Source: Plumapathes pennacea
Taxonomy: Eukaryota > Cnidaria > Anthozoa > Antipatharia > Myriopathidae
NCBI GenBank assembly: GCA_964036295.1
Contig: OZ038472.1
Coordinates: forward strand, 6,966,001 to 7,030,000
DNA: 64,000 nt
Reading direction: 5' to 3'
This document shows positions 42,690 through 55,033 of the stretch, piece by piece; positions within the stretch are counted from its first letter, which is position 1, and the number at the start of each line of letters is the position of its first letter. A program made the position numbers and the translations under genes. The notes under the pieces are model-generated. The model was not told the DNA's origin and ran no database searches. It worked only from the letters and a program-made list of their open reading frames with translations.

Positions 42690-42850
42690 TGACAATGTGC
42701 GTGTTTGTGTCATGACATTTCCTTGTCAGGTGGTCACAATCGTTGTTGCGTCCCAGTCGCACATGTTAAATACGTTCGCGTTTGTGTGATTACTATGGTT
42801 CGTGTTCTTGTGATTACCAATGTTCGTGTGATTATCTGTGTTTGTGTGCG
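42690..42850 (-). repeat. Degenerate minisatellite, inverse of 55034-55420
   Basis: Contains GTGTGATTACTATGGTTCGTG and GATTACCAATGTTCGTGTG-type units, the reverse complement of the CACACGAACATTGGTAATC units at 55034-55420. Units are ~18-24 bp and poorly conserved. Confidence 0.65.
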
Positions 42851-45800
42851 CAGCTTCATAGACTGAGCTAGAAAACTTTTTACTGCTGAGCATTTAACCA
42901 ACTTTTTCTGGTTCGATCAACCTCCAGCAACTTTGCCATTTGAGAAGCAAATTCAAATAAGTTTATCGGAAAACTCATCCAACTTTTTAACCATTTTGTT
43001 GTATAATCATGCCAATGGAAAAAGATTCGGAAAGCAAAAGCTTCATCCTTTCTGATAGCGACAAACCAGGCGTGAGCTTCGTTCACTTACTTTTGCCTTG
43101 GGAGCAACATTTCAATTTTTTGGCAACTTTTAGCATATTTTAAGCATTTTGCCGAGCAACTATTTCAGCTTTCCGTTTTCTGTGTTAGAACAAAGCCATT
43201 CTTTGTCCAAACGTTGCAAAATAGCTCCTTCCGCCATCACAAGAGACTTGCAGAAAACACGGGATAATGTACTAAGCACCCTTGCCCCTCCCCTGACGGG
43301 CATTTATGTTCCCTAGTGTGAATGCACGCTCAGATCAATCTCAGTACCCAGTAAACGGGCCCCAAGGTTAGTTTTAACCTTCTGTTAAACAAAAGGTCCC
43401 GTTGTTTTACTTCAGAATATTTTGAGAATCTCTTTAAATATAAGCTGGTGTATGACGTGCTATCCAAGAAAGGTATTGGATCAGGACCGAAGATCCTGTG
43501 GAGTCGTCCATCGCGCCCACGTTTTATGCTGCTGACCAGTTGCAGCTGAGCAATGCGATAGTCAGCACTGCCGATTAACGAAGAATTAGGGGTTTCCTAC
43601 AAGACATGTCAAACTTATTCCCTGTTAGCTGTAACATTTGCTCTAATTAGCGTCCAGGCTCGCGCGGACAACATTTTTTTACTGCGCTTATTATTCGGCT
43701 GTTTACAATAATGCCGCGAATTTCCGTCTCACGCAAGATTTTCTCCACGACCGCAGCAAATGCAGAGTCGGCCGTGTCTTATCCGTTCTGTTTGACAATT
43801 GTGTAGAGAAAATAGCTGAAAGTTCGCAAAAACAACTGGCACCAGGCATATTCGTTGCTTACGAGTAACGACAATATATATGAAAGGCGGACTTTTGAGC
43901 TATTCTATTGTTTTTACCACGAGAAAATAAAATCCATATCTTTAAGCCGCATATGAAACTCACTCTTAACAAAAGGTCTTATGACGTATCTACTGCCACG
44001 CCCATAGCAATGGCTCACTCAGAATCATCGCGTTTTTCGCACTTTTTCTTCTCGCGCTCGTTTCTCGTTTAAAAATCCGTCGATGCACCTCCGGATTTGA
44101 AAAATGTAATCTTCATGCTTTCCAAGTATATATTTTTTAGCCCTTATAACAACATTTTAGGTGCGGGTTTTTTAGGTTGTTTTCGATCAGTTGGACGAAA
44201 TTAACAAGGCATCTTGGCGTTTTGAGACAACTGGCCGCAAACATTGGGTTCTAGTTCTTCTGCGCAAACGTGTATCTCAAATGCACCAACGGATTGCGAA
44301 AGACGGTTAAATTTCCCGCATTTTGGTATATAAAACTTGCACATTCGGTAAAATTTAGGTGCGGGAAAACGACATTCAAATCTCCAGATGTGCTCGATGT
44401 TGAGATAGCGGCCAGCGTCGTGTACGGTCAGCTGAAGAGGATTTATCAAGGTTCGGAAGGCCCCTTTGGAGCACAACTTTGGTCACTTGGCTACAAAATG
44501 AGAAAGTAAATGAATTTCGTATTCCTGTTTTGTGATTTGGAGAGTCTCGAACGATAACAGTAACTTTTTAATACAGTATTTATACGCCGAAAATGCTCTC
44601 GCCGGCATATTTCGCGGGGAACCATTTTAGCTTTGATTTCTCAGATGTATAGTTTTGTAAAGCACATGAAATAGGAAAATGGCTGGTTCATTAAAAAAAA
44701 AAAAAAAAAAAAAACTCGTTCCTCTTTGCATTTTATGTGAAAAGGGCTCTAAAAGAACACATATAAAGCTGTCTCGATGGGTATATTTTTAGAATGAGGC
44801 ATATATCACAAATCAGAAGATTGAGTGTATTTGCATGGTTTGAACAAGAGTTTGAACAGCATGCAGATTGTGGTTGTCTGGGTAAGAGTAGTCTTCAGGA
44901 AAATTGTCACTCGGACAATCACAACCCACATTTTAGTGTATTTCTTGTCATATATTCCAGTCAAAAATTGATATAGCTCTGTATATCAACAACTGCATAC
45001 ACTTCGAACTTAAGCTTAGAATGTACAGTATACTTCCAACTAGTGAATACACTAATACTAAAAGATTGAATTGCAGGTGCAGTGCTATACTAATAGATTG
45101 TACATACTAAAAAATTATATCTTAGTTAATATAGTATTAATTATGGTGCAGGTGATATAAAAAAAACTTAAAGTTAAAATACTCATGTTTTATAGCCAAC
45201 AGTTAAAATCTCAGAGTGCAGATTTCAGGTAGCACTAGTTTAAAATGGAATGACTTTGTACACATCAATTTATCCTCAAAATACTGTTGGCTGAGATAAA
45301 CAGTTTAGAAGCACACTTTAGACCTATAAATCATAAGGAAGTTAATTGTCTTCTAACAGGTTTTTGTAAACAGGAAATTTAGTTTCTTGAAGCAGCAGCT
45401 GACAAATGGGTAAACTGTATATCTGTCGATAGTTTCCACTTTTTTTATGTGCAAAGCATTTAATCTCTGGCCACATTATAGAATAGGATGGCACATGGAA
45501 GCCATGTGCAATGTGAAACATTGGAGGATGTGCTACATTTCTGTTTTCAAACAGCTGCAATTTATTGTTATTCAAGTTAAAACATTGGAAGGAGGGGAAA
45601 ATAGGTAGAATAAATCAGGTGCCTCACATTTTGTGTGGACAGTTTGCGAGCCAGCGTGAAAAGCATTCTTTAAATATAAACTCCTTGTAAAATTCAGAGA
45701 GGAAACATGATCAGTATGAATGCAGATAACAGCCATGCATGTCATGTTTGAATCTACATGGCGTCGTAGGCCACAGCTTTATTTTAGTTTCACGGGAAGT

Positions 45801-46295
45801 CTGACCAAAGAGTCATATTGCTTGATCATTAAACGGCTCACTGCTCAGGACAAACATTTTTGCACGCGCTGGAACGGGAAACAGTAAAGAACCTCCACAT
45901 CGAACCGCCACCAATCATCGAATTTCGAAGTTCAGTCTTTATGGTGGAACTCCAACTGCTGCCGAACCTTGTCGACATAAATTACTTCAATCTCACAAGG
46001 TTTTCTGATATTTTTATCCGATTTTGTCTTCTAAACAAACAAATTCGGTTATTCAGTCCTCTTGAATCTATCCGCCATTTTGAAATCTATCGTAGCCGTT
46101 TTCGGCTGCGGGAGATTGGGACTAGAAAATAACAAATGTTCCCATTTGTATGGGAAGAGTTTGATATAGTAATTTCCTTTTTATTATATTAGACACGAGT
46201 GTCTTACGAGAAATTGCACAAACAACTATGCAAAATCCACACGAAAGGGGCTGATCTGAGCCACATCAGTATCTCTAAGGCAAGGGCTAACATTG
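42851..46295. other. Unassigned noncoding DNA with a 22-nt A tract
   Basis: A22 lies at 44693-44714 and may be the tail of a short retroposed sequence to its left, but I could not define a 5' end. A frame on the minus strand at 45342-45575 (77 codons) is not recognised. Otherwise nothing supportable. Confidence 0.35.
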
Positions 46296-46810
46296 GCACT
46301 GTTCATCCCCGAGCGAAGCGAGGAAAATAATCACAACGCTAATGCAGTAGTATCGCCTCATTCGGAGACTCCAAGCGTGTCGCCATCTCGAAATTTAATG
46401 TTCGTCTGTCAGTCAGTCTGTCTGGCGTACGACTTCGTCCCCAGGGCCATCTGCGTCGAGCGACCACTAGAGGCGAGGTTACATCGGCAGCTTAACTGTA
46501 AACCGCCATTTTCTTTGTAACATGCGGTAGAGTACGAATGGAAGTGATTTTGTACTACAAGATGCAGATACAAGGCCAAGTAGTTCGACGGACGGCTGTA
46601 AACTGCCCGGATATTTTGCCAGTGTATGGGAAGCAAGCTTCTGCTAGCCGTAAAACGGATTCTTTAAAGGGCATCGACTCCGACCTGAACACAATTTCAG
46701 ACGCCAGTATTGTGTTAAAACGCAGATCTTCTTCAGAAAGGAATAGCAAAATACAGCTGGTGAAAATCGAACAACCACCGCGGCAATTTTCACCTTTTAC
46801 AAAAACAGGA
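46296..46810 (+). repeat. Dispersed repeat (pair with 40941-41710)
   Basis: See the partner for shared markers. This copy lacks the basic-repeat insert. No intact frame. Confidence 0.65.
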
Positions 46811-47588
46811 ATGTAGTTTTCAGAATCCAAGTTTGACAAGATGACGACACACAACACATGGAAAGTGGAATTTTTGTACTGTATAAAGACTGCTCTATAC
46901 AGTGTATTTTGAAATCATTGAAGACGTAAACATTAGAGTTTTGGTTTTTGTTTCCTGTTTGCTGAAAAGAGCTAAAGCTATGGCTTTCAGGAACCGATAA
47001 GTTTTGAAAAATTACATCAGTTAACGCACCGTACGCGTTTTCTATTTTTAAGTCGTGTTATCATTATGGTATTTCAACAGTCGCCGAATATTTTGTCGTT
47101 TGACGCCCCGGGAACTGTGATGAAGACCAAGTAGAATTATATTGTGATCTTTTCGCCAGTTTTCAAAGCTACTTCAGAGTGCCTTCGTGCAAGATTGTGT
47201 CATCCGATTTCTGACATAGTTGCATAATTTCGCTGACAGTCTGACATATGGAAATGCAGTAAAGTTTTCTCGCCGTGCTTGTTGGCAAACTGTATTCAAG
47301 GATGAACTGTAACCGGGTTGAGGTGCTCTTGCTTTCTGAAGGCTATTAAAGTAGAAAATACCCGGCCAGGGGCCACTGCTTTCTAAATTTGACAATTACA
47401 GTCTATTGTATATTATTGTCTATGGGTGGCCGAATTTACTCGCTTAACACAATCGGGCCTTGTATTATTTAGTGACCGGGTTTGCTCGCTCAATACAATC
47501 GAAACTTGTATTTTTTTACTATTTACTAACATACATACATATTTAGATACTTACTTACAGATTTACTACATACCTACATAGCTACTAT
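46811..47588. other. Unassigned noncoding DNA
   Basis: No gene recognised. Short ACATAC-type runs near 47530-47585 border the LINE's 3' end. Confidence 0.4.
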
Positions 47589-47831
47589 ACATTTTTTTTT
47601 TGATATTTAAGTTTGTTCTTTAAAGTACAGCTAACATTATTACAATGTTTCTAACAAGCTTCTAAGAAGCGAAAAGGCTCTCATAACAATGTATGTATAA
47701 TAATACTTGCAAAACAAGGACTTCACACAAAACATTTCATATTGATTGAAACTACAGTGACAGACATTGACGCTCAATAACTCAGAGGATAAATTCCTCT
47801 TGAGAGAGGTACATAGTATTACAAAAGTATA

Positions 47832-48143
47832 TCAGGCGCAAACTAAATCTAGTGTGCAGGTAGAAAAGCTGGGAACAGTCCAAAAGTTGCAATTTGAAAG
47901 CGTGGTCCATTTATTTTTTAAAGTTTTGCAGGCATTATTTCTGACGGCGATTTCTTTTTCTGATTGAATCTTGTTTTGAAGTAGTGCGAGGAAAACGTTT
48001 ATATTCAAAAGTTCAGACTTGATTCGCGCAAGGTGTATGTAATATTTCGCTATCAGCAGGAAGTGGTTAAACACGTAATAGTGTGGGTATTCTGGCTTGT
48101 AGCCGTAAAGTATTTCATTTCGGTTTGGGTTCATGTTCTCCAA
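47832..48143 (-). pseudogene. LINE ORF2 C-terminal end
   Basis: Contains EILYGYKPEYPHYYVFNHFLLIAKYYIHLARI and ending CKTLKNKW (quoted in part: NHFLLIAKYYIHLARI). This resembles the region at the extreme C-terminus of L1/Tx1 ORF2 proteins. It is out of phase with the preceding segment, and a Cys-rich stretch between the two (near 48180-48280) is also broken. Confidence 0.6.
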
Positions 48144-48338
48144 TCACTTTTTGTTCCACCATTGGATAACTAGTTTCTATAAAGCACTGACTTTGCAGCA
48201 GTCGTAGAAAATATGTGAAATTGTTTCATTCGGGCTCTCACAGCGCTTACAATTGTGTAAGCCGGGTTTTGATTTTTATTTTGAAGAGCAGCTGATTTGA
48301 CAGTATTAGATTATGTGTTAGCTTAAACTGGAAGCTCC

Positions 48339-49210
48339 TTAGCTTATTTTTATAGTAATCTTGAAAGGGAGTTCATAAATCTCTTTTGGTTTCAGTTTTT
48401 GTTCTTCCAGGTAGCGTTCTACAACGGGCGGAAAAAAAGACTTCTCAGCAAGCAGTAGGCAGATCTTTTTGGGGGTTACGACCTTATTAATTGCCGCGCG
48501 TTCCTGATTATTGGTGAACGAAGTACCACTACGAATCGTGTCTTTCCGAAGTTTGGGAATGGCCGCAATTGTACCAGCATAATCTAAAAAAGTCGTACTT
48601 ATACAGAATTTGTCCGTAAAGTCCTTAAATGTCAAAAATTGATTGTGCGAGTCCAAGAGGTCTTGAGCTCTTAAAATTCTTTTGTCGTACCATGACTTGA
48701 AAAAGAAAGACTTTCCATCAATTTGTAAGAAGGGGTTGTTCCATATGATCTCTTGCCTAGTATATTCTTCCGCGAGGTGTGATTTTTTTTAAGTACAATT
48801 CTTGCCACGTCGTCAATATTTTTTTAGTAAAAGACTGGAAGATCTTTTAACTCTAATAATTTTGTATCGAAATTACATTGAAACAGGAGAGTACCTCCAA
48901 ACTTGCTTAATTTTGGCATGACCAGGGCCGACCACGTGCTGCAGGCTGCGTTGCAGGTGCGGCGCATCCAAGCAGCTTTTAGAGACCTTTCCACATCGTG
49001 AAAGTTGACCATATTTAGGCCGCCCTTACTAATAGGAGCAACCAGCGTTCCTCTTTTAATTTTGTTGGGCTTAAAATTCCAAATGAAAGAAAAAATGCTC
49101 TTGTTGGCCTCCTTGATGTAGTTGTCTGGAACATCCAGAACGGAGGAGACATAAATAAATTTAGACAGCGCCAAGGTCTTAACAATAGTTATTCTCCCTA
49201 CAATAGACAC
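48339..49210 (-). pseudogene. LINE ORF2 post-RT region, broken
   Basis: The segment 49210-48824 carries MSIVGRITIVKTLALSKFIYV (thumb region, quoted within the family pattern GRI.I.K) and GGLNMVNFHDVERSLKAAWMRR, both standard after L1-type RTs. The segment 48656-48339 continues with FLTFKDFTDKFCI and TPKKICLLLAEK. At least one frameshift lies between them (a T run near 48785). Confidence 0.7.
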
Positions 49211-49307
49211 AGGTGTCTTGGAGACAAATGAGTAAGAACTTTCTGAAGTTTCAAAATGTGCTGGTCAAAGTTAATTTTGTTGGCGGAGCTGGGATCGTGT
49301 GCGAACG

Positions 49308-49832
49308 CTATCCCAAGGGATATAATGTAATTCTGGGGCCATAATATTCCATAGGGGTTAACCATTCCTGTCTTCTTTTATAAGGTCCAAGCCATAAACC
49401 CTCCGTTTTTCCTTTGTTGATTTTGAGGCCCGAAAAAATACTAAAATGATCAAGGAGGCGAAATAATACAATTGCTGAGTGATCATCACGAACAAAGGTT
49501 GTAGTATCGTCCGCATACATTGCTGTTTTTGCAGTCTTTTGCCCAATTTCAAGTCCTGTGATCTCTTTGCATGTCCTGATTTGAATGGCGAGAGGTTCTA
49601 CTGCCAAAACAAAAAGTAACCCCGAGAGGGAACATCCCTGTCTGACTCCTGTGCGTAAGGAGAAGAACTCGGAAGTAAAGCCGTTGTTGATGACGCAGCT
49701 CGATATGTCAGTGTAAAAAGTTTGGATCCATCTGCAGAAACTTGGCCCAAAATTCATTTTTCTGAGTACGCTAAAGAGGTAGTTCCATTCCAACGAGTCA
49801 AAAGCTTTTTCGAAATCAAGAAAGAATATCAT
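49308..49832 (-). CDS. LINE reverse transcriptase palm fragment
   Basis: 174 residues with RT blocks in order: FLDFEKAFDSLEWNYL (block A, catalytic Asp), GVRQGCSLSGLLF (block B), MYADDTTTF (block C, catalytic Asp-Asp) and GLKINKGKTEGLWLG (block D). RT copies the element's RNA onto nicked target DNA. Blocks before this (near 49860-50000) are in other phases. Confidence 0.85.
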   Translation of the reverse strand: MIFFLDFEKAFDSLEWNYLFSVLRKMNFGPSFCRWIQTFYTDISSCVINNGFTSEFFSLRTGVRQGCSLSGLLFVLAVEPLAIQIRTCKEITGLEIGQKTAKTAMYADDTTTFVRDDHSAIVLFRLLDHFSIFSGLKINKGKTEGLWLGPYKRRQEWLTPMEYYGPRITLYPLG

Positions 49833-50282
49833 TCCATGCTTATTCTCGTTTCATGCGCTTTAATTATATCCGAGATTAGTCGTATGTTTTCTCCAATAAA
49901 TCTACCTTTAACGTAGCCGGTTTGGTCATGAGAAATTAAGAGCGGAAGCACCTTCTCTAGCCGTTTGGCGATAAACTTTGTGGCCAGCTTTTAATTGACT
50001 TTTAGTAGAGAGATGGGACGCCAGTTTTTGAGGTTAAGAGGGTCTTTGTTCTTTTTGGGGATCAAGGAGATGATACCTTGCTTTTGTGATATCCACAGTT
50101 CGCCGGCTGTACCAGACGCGTTAAGGCTTTCAACCAGAGTGTTGAGATCTCGTTCCAGAAGTGTAGCTAGAATTCAGCTGTTAACCCGTCAATGCCCGGT
50201 GTTTTGCGCATGATTTTAGCGCTGATAAGCACTCTCCTTCGGCTAGGAGACCTTCACCTAAGACAGGGATGTTTTGCAATTC

Positions 50283-51170
50283 TTAGAAAGAAGTAGATGC
50301 CTCCGGTGATGGAACATGTGAAGTATACAAGTCGTTATAAAAGTTCTTCATTTCGGTTCGAATGATTTTAGAATCATCAGTAATGATACCGTTCGATAAT
50401 TTGAGTTTTACGATATGACGCTTGTAACTTCTTTTTTCCATAATCAGAAAATATTTGTTGCTTTTTTCTCCGAGTTCATACCATCTCGCTCTGCTTTTTA
50501 CAATGGAACGTCTTGTGTTTTGAATAGCTATTTTGTCTAGCTTAATTCTTAGTTCTTCCGATTCCTTAAAGAGTGCGTCATTATTCGGGTCTTGGTCAAT
50601 ACGAACTTTTAGATGATTTAACTTTTGGAGGAGATCCAATTCCCGTGTCCACTTCTTTTTTGCTTTTTCTTTGGCGTATCGAATTGTGAAGGTACGAATT
50701 TCCATTTTAAGCATTTCCCAATATAATCTTTTATCAGGGGTGCTTTTATGCTTTTCTCTGGCATAACTTATAATAAAGCATAACTTAGTGACAAAATCAT
50801 TATCTTCCAAAAGTGACTTGTTGAACTTCCAAAATCCTGGCCCTCTGTTCTCCTTTAATTCTTCGTGCCTAATTTTGATCGTTATGGGACAGTGGTCTAA
50901 ATCATAATATGCTTTTATATTGGAACCTTGTACAGCGTGTAAAAGCTGTTTTGAAATTAGCCAATAGTCTAATCTACATTTTATTTTTCCCGAGCTATCA
51001 TTCCAGGTGAATCTTATTTCCGCTTGATGTTGTTCTCGCCAAACATCGATTAGATCGAGAGTATTGCAAAGATTTTGAATCGCTTGGATGACGTTTTTTT
51101 TTTTACTTTCTACGCTCTTTCCTCCAAATTTATCGATAGCTGAGAGAGGACAGTTAAAATCTTCCACCAA
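50283..51170 (-). CDS. LINE endonuclease C-terminal half and linker
   Basis: 295 residues. VEDFNCPLSAIDKFGG corresponds to the GDFN metal-site motif, with the Gly changed to Glu here. RLDYWLIS (SRLDY-type) and LDHCPITI (usual SDHxxI) complete the APE-type nuclease. A charged linker (MEIRTFTIRYAKEKAKKKW) leads toward the RT and ends near 50283. The nuclease makes the target nick for priming. Confidence 0.8.
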   Translation of the reverse strand: MVEDFNCPLSAIDKFGGKSVESKKKNVIQAIQNLCNTLDLIDVWREQHQAEIRFTWNDSSGKIKCRLDYWLISKQLLHAVQGSNIKAYYDLDHCPITIKIRHEELKENRGPGFWKFNKSLLEDNDFVTKLCFIISYAREKHKSTPDKRLYWEMLKMEIRTFTIRYAKEKAKKKWTRELDLLQKLNHLKVRIDQDPNNDALFKESEELRIKLDKIAIQNTRRSIVKSRARWYELGEKSNKYFLIMEKRSYKRHIVKLKLSNGIITDDSKIIRTEMKNFYNDLYTSHVPSPEASTSF

Positions 51171-51219
51171 TCAGGGTTTTATGGGCGGAGAATTGTCGTA
51201 GGGTTGGTAGCAGCTGGTT

Positions 51220-51240
51220 AAAAAAAAAAAAAAAAAAAAA
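51220..51240 (+). repeat. A21 homopolymer inside the LINE endonuclease
   Basis: 21 A residues on plus (T on the coding strand) sit between the N- and C-terminal halves of the endonuclease, changing the phase and adding a Phe run. Expansion of a shorter T tract is the simplest explanation. Confidence 0.9.
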
Positions 51241-51359
51241 TGATTTGTTGATTTTGGTCATTTGGTGCATAGATGTTAACCAGGCATAATTCTTCATGGT
51301 TGACGGTTGCATTTACAATCTGCCATTTTTATCTGTGATACTGCTGATGGAAATCACAT

Positions 51360-51560
51360 CTAGCTGTGTTTAGAACCGTGAGAAAACAGGATGGAACCTC
51401 CCCATTTATTTCGCCATAAATTTCCTATGCTTTCATCGCTGTAGGTTTTTTGCAGAAAAATAATGTCATACTTGCCTTGGTGAAGCCACCTGAACAATTT
51501 TCTTCTTTTAACTTGGTTTTTGAGACCTCTAATATTCAGAGATAGGGCGTTTAGCGTCAT
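51360..51560 (-). pseudogene. LINE endonuclease N-terminal fragment
   Basis: 66 residues opening with LSLNIRGLKNQVKRRKLF (N-terminal Asn motif) and IIFLQKTYSDE (where LQET is usual, so the catalytic Glu is replaced by Lys). The frame then ends. The region up to 51240 continues in another phase. Confidence 0.7.
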
Positions 51561-51960
51561 ACTGGGAGTTTTTCAGGTGCACTGAAGCCACGCATTGCAA
51601 AGCCGACCATTAGACTGTTCCAGCTTAGTTTCAGAAAAGAGCCTGCAAAAAGTAAGACGTAACACATGCACATAATACGGGACCACAAACAATGTTGACG
51701 GAATTTGCACATGATAAAACCTTAACAATTAAGGTTGTGTATAAGAGAATGCCAAAAATGTGCGAGAGGCAAATGAGTCGTAATTGCTTCTTTTACAATT
51801 CCCCAAATGGTGTGTTAGCGGGATGGAATTTATTGCGCAGGGAAAAAAAGGGCAGAATTTATGATTTTGCGGTATGCCGTTATGATGGCCTCAACGGGGC
51901 TTGGCTCGTAATAAAGTAGAATTATTTAAGATCATGAAGTCTCAAAATGCGAATTGGGGG

Positions 51961-52781
51961 CTAATTCATGGTTTTTCGGGCAAAAATCTTGCCATCAATA
52001 GTCCATACACTGTGCCACAGCTTCTCTTTCTTGTGCTTCCACACATTAGCAAACAGCTGGTGGCGCCAGCGCGTCAAGTTTTCGTTGATGTACACAACGC
52101 TGGTGTTACTAAATACCTGATTTAAATCCGTCCCTTTCAAATGCTTTCGGACTGCATAGAGTTCCTTTTTAGGTTGATAAGATCTAAATCTGACTATTAT
52201 CGGTCTCTCTTGGCTACTGTTTTTACCCTTTGGCAACCTGTGGCAGATTTCGATGTCGTTGTTGGAGATTTTAACGTTAATAATGTTCCCAAGCTTGATG
52301 ATATGTTCGTTGATGTTCTCGTCTTGTTCGGCAATGCCATAATTTTCTAGATTAAATTTGCGGGTATACTGCTCCAAGTCGTCGATATGATTGATTGCTG
52401 TATTTAAATCATCGTGGACGAATCCTACCTCTTCTCTGTCGTCTGTAGCGGCTTTTTTCAGCGAGGCGATTTCTTCCTTGAGCGCTTTGTTTTCTTGTTG
52501 GAGAGTTTCGATCTGGCTACCTTGAAATTCCACGGACTGTGTAAGCTCGTTGTATAGATTTTGTTTTCTTTGTTTTCTTCAAGGAGTTTGTCAGTGTTCG
52601 CTTGTATCCTGATGAGCGCTTTCCATATATCAGTCACGGCTCGGGCACCTCGGTGAGTTCCTCGTGTTGACTGGCTTCTGCTTCGTCTTCGGCACGTGTT
52701 TTACCAAGTTTCGCCGGAGCTTGTAGAGCTTCCCCTTTCGTTTCGTTTCCTTCTGTTGTTGGTCGAAGGTGTTCCACTCAT
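51961..52781 (-). pseudogene. LINE ORF1: coiled-coil and RRM-like nucleic-acid-binding protein
   Basis: The ATG at ~52781 opens a short Ser/Arg-rich leader that is frameshifted. From 52533 the frame is open for 190 residues: a coiled coil (residues ~5-60: QIETLQQENKALKEEIASLKK), then an RRM-like region (EICHRLPKG; RPIIVRFRS), then an L1-ORF1-type C-terminal domain (VYINENLTRWRHQLF). L1-type ORF1 forms trimers that bind element RNA. Confidence 0.75.
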
Positions 52782-52800
52782 GTTTATTGGTTCGGCTCAC

Positions 52801-52968
52801 CTTTTACATTCAGAATTGGGGAGATGAAGGCGGACTACAAAAATGCCCGACCGTTCGCCATGAGACTCGCCCCAGTGTCCGCTTGCTTTACCGTATGAAC
52901 CAGCCTTAAACAATCGCTTTGACAGTTCTAAGCTTCTTACACTCGAAGAAACGCATTAAATTGATAAA

Positions 52969-53006
<38 letters not shown>

Positions 53007-53318
53007 CATACACGTATGTGGTTAGGATACAGCGTTGGCTGGAGCAATCGCGGCTTTTCTTAAAATTTATAAAAAAATTTGGTGTCGAAGATCGACTTTG
53101 CTGAGTGTGCAAAACTGATCGAGTCGCGATTTTAGTTGCGCTGTTTTCGGCTTTCAAATCTCGGGAGTATTCTCTAGTTGCGTGTGAAAGTTGTCTCAGC
53201 AAATTTTGAAGTTCATGCAGCTAGTGTTCACGAAAATTGCAGACTGTGCAACGTTGTCTGACTCAAACCAGCGACAAAGATTTTTTTAGCGGCCGACTGG
53301 TGACGTCGCTACACAAGC
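52801..53318. other. Noncoding DNA with an AAAT microsatellite
   Basis: (AAAT)n occupies about 52972-53006. The rest shows no coding sequence. The LINE 5' edge lies near the left limit. Confidence 0.5.
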
Positions 53319-54280
53319 GTGGTTTGTAAAAAAGATTTTAAAATGATCTCCAAGCGGAAAACAAATAAAAACCTCGCATTCCGAAAACCCACTACAGAGC
53401 GAGGGGATATCTGCGGTTATCGTATTTCTAGTAGTTATATGCAAGAAACTGTGAAAAGAGCGAAGGACACTCTTAATCTTGATAACAAAGCAACTCATGG
53501 TCCCAAAGGAACTGTCTCAGGCCAGACTCAGGACTCCTTGGAAATTCTGAAGGAAGGCATGGAAGCACTAGAGAATGTATTTAAAGGGCACCCTGGATAT
53601 GATCTTGATCTCACAACTCTTCTAACCAACATGGTAGAAAACCTGCATGCGGTATCACATTTTAAGAAAGACACATTTAGTCTTTTGACATATGCCCTGG
53701 ACTTTGGCTTTAATGTCAAAGAATCTCTTAAAACGTGCTACCAAATGGACAGCTAATACTTCATAACCCATCCGTCGTCATACTGTCCAATACCAAAGTG
53801 CAACATGCGATTTGTTGACGTGGTGCACGTGACACCCCTTCCCTCAGGGGAGATGGCCAAAGAGAGCCAACAGCTTATGGGAGACTGATTGGAACCATTC
53901 AGGTCAGTGCGCCAACGCACCGTAAGGAGTGAAACCACAAAGGATAAAGGTGGAATCCTTCCTCCCAGTGTTTATGCGAGGGGTCGCAGTACCAGTCTAT
54001 TGACTTGGAAACATAGAGTCATGTCAGTCATGGAACCTCGGGATCTGAGGAGCCTGACATGATTAGTGCTGCAACTGAGAGTGGACAGAACTTGGCGACA
54101 GACAAGGGTCAGTTGGATCAGAACGATGAGTATGAAATAGACAGTGATGATAATACGGACACTGATGATGACAACAATGATTCTATCAACAAGGACGAAT
54201 TGGCTCTTCTCCGACTCCATCCAACGACAGTGTCGAGATCTGGACGAACTCTGAGAGCTGCTGTTAGGCTAGACCTTTGA
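53319..54280 (+). CDS. Unrecognised protein frame with acidic C-terminal part
   Basis: I do not recognise the family. The first frame (53319-53756, 145 codons, non-ATG upstream start) has LEILKEGMEALENVFKG, then a well-structured TTLLTNMVENLHAVSHFKKDTFSLLTYALDFG, then a stop. Other phases continue with IPKCNMRFVDVVHV, and from an ATG at 54059 with a strongly acidic run (DSDDNTDTDDDNN) ending SRSGRTLRAAVRLDL. The RSGR...RLDL ending resembles tails seen in transposon polyproteins of animals, so this is likely a decayed transposon ORF. The three pieces joining as one protein is inference. Confidence 0.4.
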
Positions 54281-55033
54281 GAGGCGTTATGTGTAATACT
54301 AAACATTGCAATTAGGTGTATATAAGAATGTTATTGCATTTGGACTATGTTCTTCAGAAATCTGATATACTTAATTTGAACTAATTCCAGAAAGAAATGA
54401 ACAAACTCAAAGTTTCCTGTTTCGTAACACAGTTTTGAAGTAAAAATAATTTCTAAAAGTATCATTATTTTGTCATTTTGTGGGGCTTCACTTTTTTACT
54501 GTTACGGCGAATATTTTAGTGTTAGCTGTGAAATGGGCCCATGCTGCACTTTCGGAAGAGGGCTGATGTGGTGAGGGAGGCAAGCATTTCAATCCAAAGA
54601 TCTTTACTCCCATTTAGACAACAGTTGTGGAATTTGCTGTTGATTGACATTTTTGGAATGTAAATCAAACGGAACCTGCGTTGCACTGCACCGAGTTATG
54701 CAAGAACGGGGCGGGAAAGTCAAGCCGATTGAAGCAGCAAGTCGATGCGTTCTCTGTAATACGTTGTTTTTATTTCCCTCTGGGTTCCCTTGTTTCCCTC
54801 TATGTCTCTCTGAGAACATTACGATAGTATATGAGTTAAAACGCAACTGACTGAATATCCTTAACTCGGGTAACTGATAAGTCACTGATTCTCGCAGACG
54901 CACCACTTTCGGCATGTCAAATATTTCACACACGAGACTGTGTAGTTTTTCGGTTTCAGTAAACGGTGTCGACCAATTTTGAGCTGAGCGAAAGTGGTGC
55001 AGGCTACTCTCGCTACTCTGCACACAAACGTTG
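54281..55033. other. Unassigned noncoding DNA
   Basis: A minus-strand frame (54604-55041, 145 codons) has no recognisable motif. Nothing else supportable. Confidence 0.35.

Larger units (their letters stand above)
47589..52800 (-). mobile_element. L1/Tx1-like non-LTR retrotransposon (LINE), degenerate
   Basis: Order on the minus strand is ORF1 (from an ATG near 52781), APE-type endonuclease, reverse transcriptase, then a Cys/aromatic C-terminal region ending about 47832. A short A-rich tail follows on the minus strand (T run at 47589-47602 on plus). Layout and motifs fit the L1/Tx1 group. Frames are broken many times. The 5' boundary is approximate and no target duplication was recognised. 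Confidence 0.82.

Noticed and set aside
52600..52625. CTGATGAG resembling a hammerhead ribozyme core
   Set aside because: No GAAA segment or third stem at a usable distance, and it lies inside LINE ORF1 coding sequence.
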